A stretch of 64,000 nt of DNA. It comes from Aphelenchoides besseyi (taxonomy: Eukaryota; Nematoda; Chromadorea; Rhabditida; Aphelenchoididae). Within the stretch, counting starts at the first letter, position 1; every line of letters starts with the position of its first letter. The notes under the pieces were generated by a model. The model was not told the origin of the DNA and ran no database searches. It worked only from the letters and a program-made list of their open reading frames with translations. The position numbers and the translations under genes were made by a program. Location of the stretch: contig JAMPIQ010000002.1 in the NCBI GenBank assembly GCA_024699855.1, positions 7,688,001-7,752,000 of the forward strand. The letters are read 5' to 3'. Shown piece after piece: positions 63,334 through 64,000 of this stretch.

Positions 63334-64000
63334 TTAATCGTAATCAGCATTGTTGAACTGCGAAATATCTTGCGGCAAATCTTCGGTCAATGTGTAGGAG
63401 AAATGAATGGCTTCACCTACAGCGATCATTCCTGCAGTAACAATCAAAACTAAGATCGAAAAGATTATCAAAAAGCTACGATCGAGAACAGCAGCTAAAT
63501 ATTCCCACTCGTGAGCGTAACGACGACGAAGTTTTGCTTCCAACAGAAATGTTTCGCTTGCACCTTCTGTTCCCTGAGCATACAATAACTGAAGACTTGG
63601 GAGTAAATTTCCATAACTGGCTAACGGACGACTTCTAATTGACATTTGTGGAGCTCGTGATGTTGCTGGTTGAGTACTGGGTTGGTCGTTGGCAAGTGAA
63701 ATCGACGGTGCCAAAGATGCTCCGTCGGCAAATGGAATGTCTTTCATTCGATTTGCCATATCTTCACGTCCTAAATACCTCAACTGTCAAGCGCTTTCAT
63801 TTCGAACTCACTTCTAGCACTTGCTTTTGCCGCCAACTTCTTCCAGTTGTCGCGGGCTTTTACGGAGGTACGTGGTGAATGCGGAGAAACGTAAGTAAGT
63901 GCAACAGCTGGCGGGTTTTTTGTCGTTGAAGAAGCTGATGATGGAGCTAGAGAATTTAAATCTGCATTCAAGAGCGCTATCTGAAGAAATTCTATTTAAA
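63334..64000 (-). CDS. Cys-loop ligand-gated ion channel subunit, C-terminal part (5' end outside window)
   Basis: The stop is at 63,334 and the gene enters from beyond 64,000. The visible part is the M3-M4 intracellular loop (ALLNADLNSLAPSSASSTT, DNWKKLAAKASAR, then a 41-nt intron, REDMANRMKDIPFADG, a Ser/Pro-rich stretch), an amphipathic helix before M4 (RRRYAHEWEYLAAVLDRSFL) and M4 (IIFSILVLIVTAGMIAVGEA), ending SQFNNADYD. The EWEYLAAVLDR..FL order before M4 is typical of nicotinic-type subunits. Ligand and ion selectivity cannot be judged from this end. Confidence 0.75.

Overview
The window is a compact animal nuclear genome segment. Genes are broken into many small exons by uniformly tiny introns (mostly 40-55 nt, GT..TTTTAG or TTTTCAG), on both strands, with short intergenic gaps. 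The gene set (WNK and MELK/PIG-1 kinases, EPS8, Pitx/UNC-30-type homeobox, trehalase, Mn-type CDF transporter, GnRH/AKH-like receptor, cys-loop channel, allatostatin-C-like peptide) and acceptor-like TTTCTAG/TTTCAG sequences 4-12 nt upstream of some start codons fit an ecdysozoan. A nematode is the best guess and a tardigrade is not excluded. This is inference; no rRNA or SL gene is present to settle it.

Left part (1-17 kb): tail of an unidentified gene (+), a LanC-like protein (+), a single-pass membrane protein with a PPPY tail (-), DENND6 Rab GEF (-), a BAZ1/ACF1-like remodeller subunit without PHD or bromodomain in this window (-), a Mn-type CDF transporter (+), and a small two-exon gene for an allatostatin-C-like secreted peptide (-). 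Middle (17-32 kb): MELK (+), a small multi-pass membrane protein directly behind WNK (-), a large WNK gene (-), a hypothetical gene (+) and a patatin/iPLA2-like phospholipase (-).

The most unusual structure is a roughly 3.0-kb near-identical inverted duplication (32,506-35,513 and 57,674-60,686) flanking a 22-kb spacer that holds trehalase, a GPCR and EPS8. Each arm carries the same two-gene cassette: gene A, a disordered protein with three DPF motifs, and gene B, a BTB-BACK protein. Only four differences were found between the arms: three frame-changing indels and one missense change. The indels fall reciprocally: the left arm keeps A intact and breaks B, the right arm breaks A and keeps B. 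This is either reciprocal gene loss after a very recent duplication or residual assembly error; the test is simple.

Right end (60.9-64 kb): a membrane-protein fragment (-), a Pitx-class homeobox gene (+) and the 3' end of a cys-loop receptor (-). Three large gene-poor stretches (35.5-39.0, 41.3-45.2 and 48.3-50.9 kb) hold no convincing conserved coding sequence.
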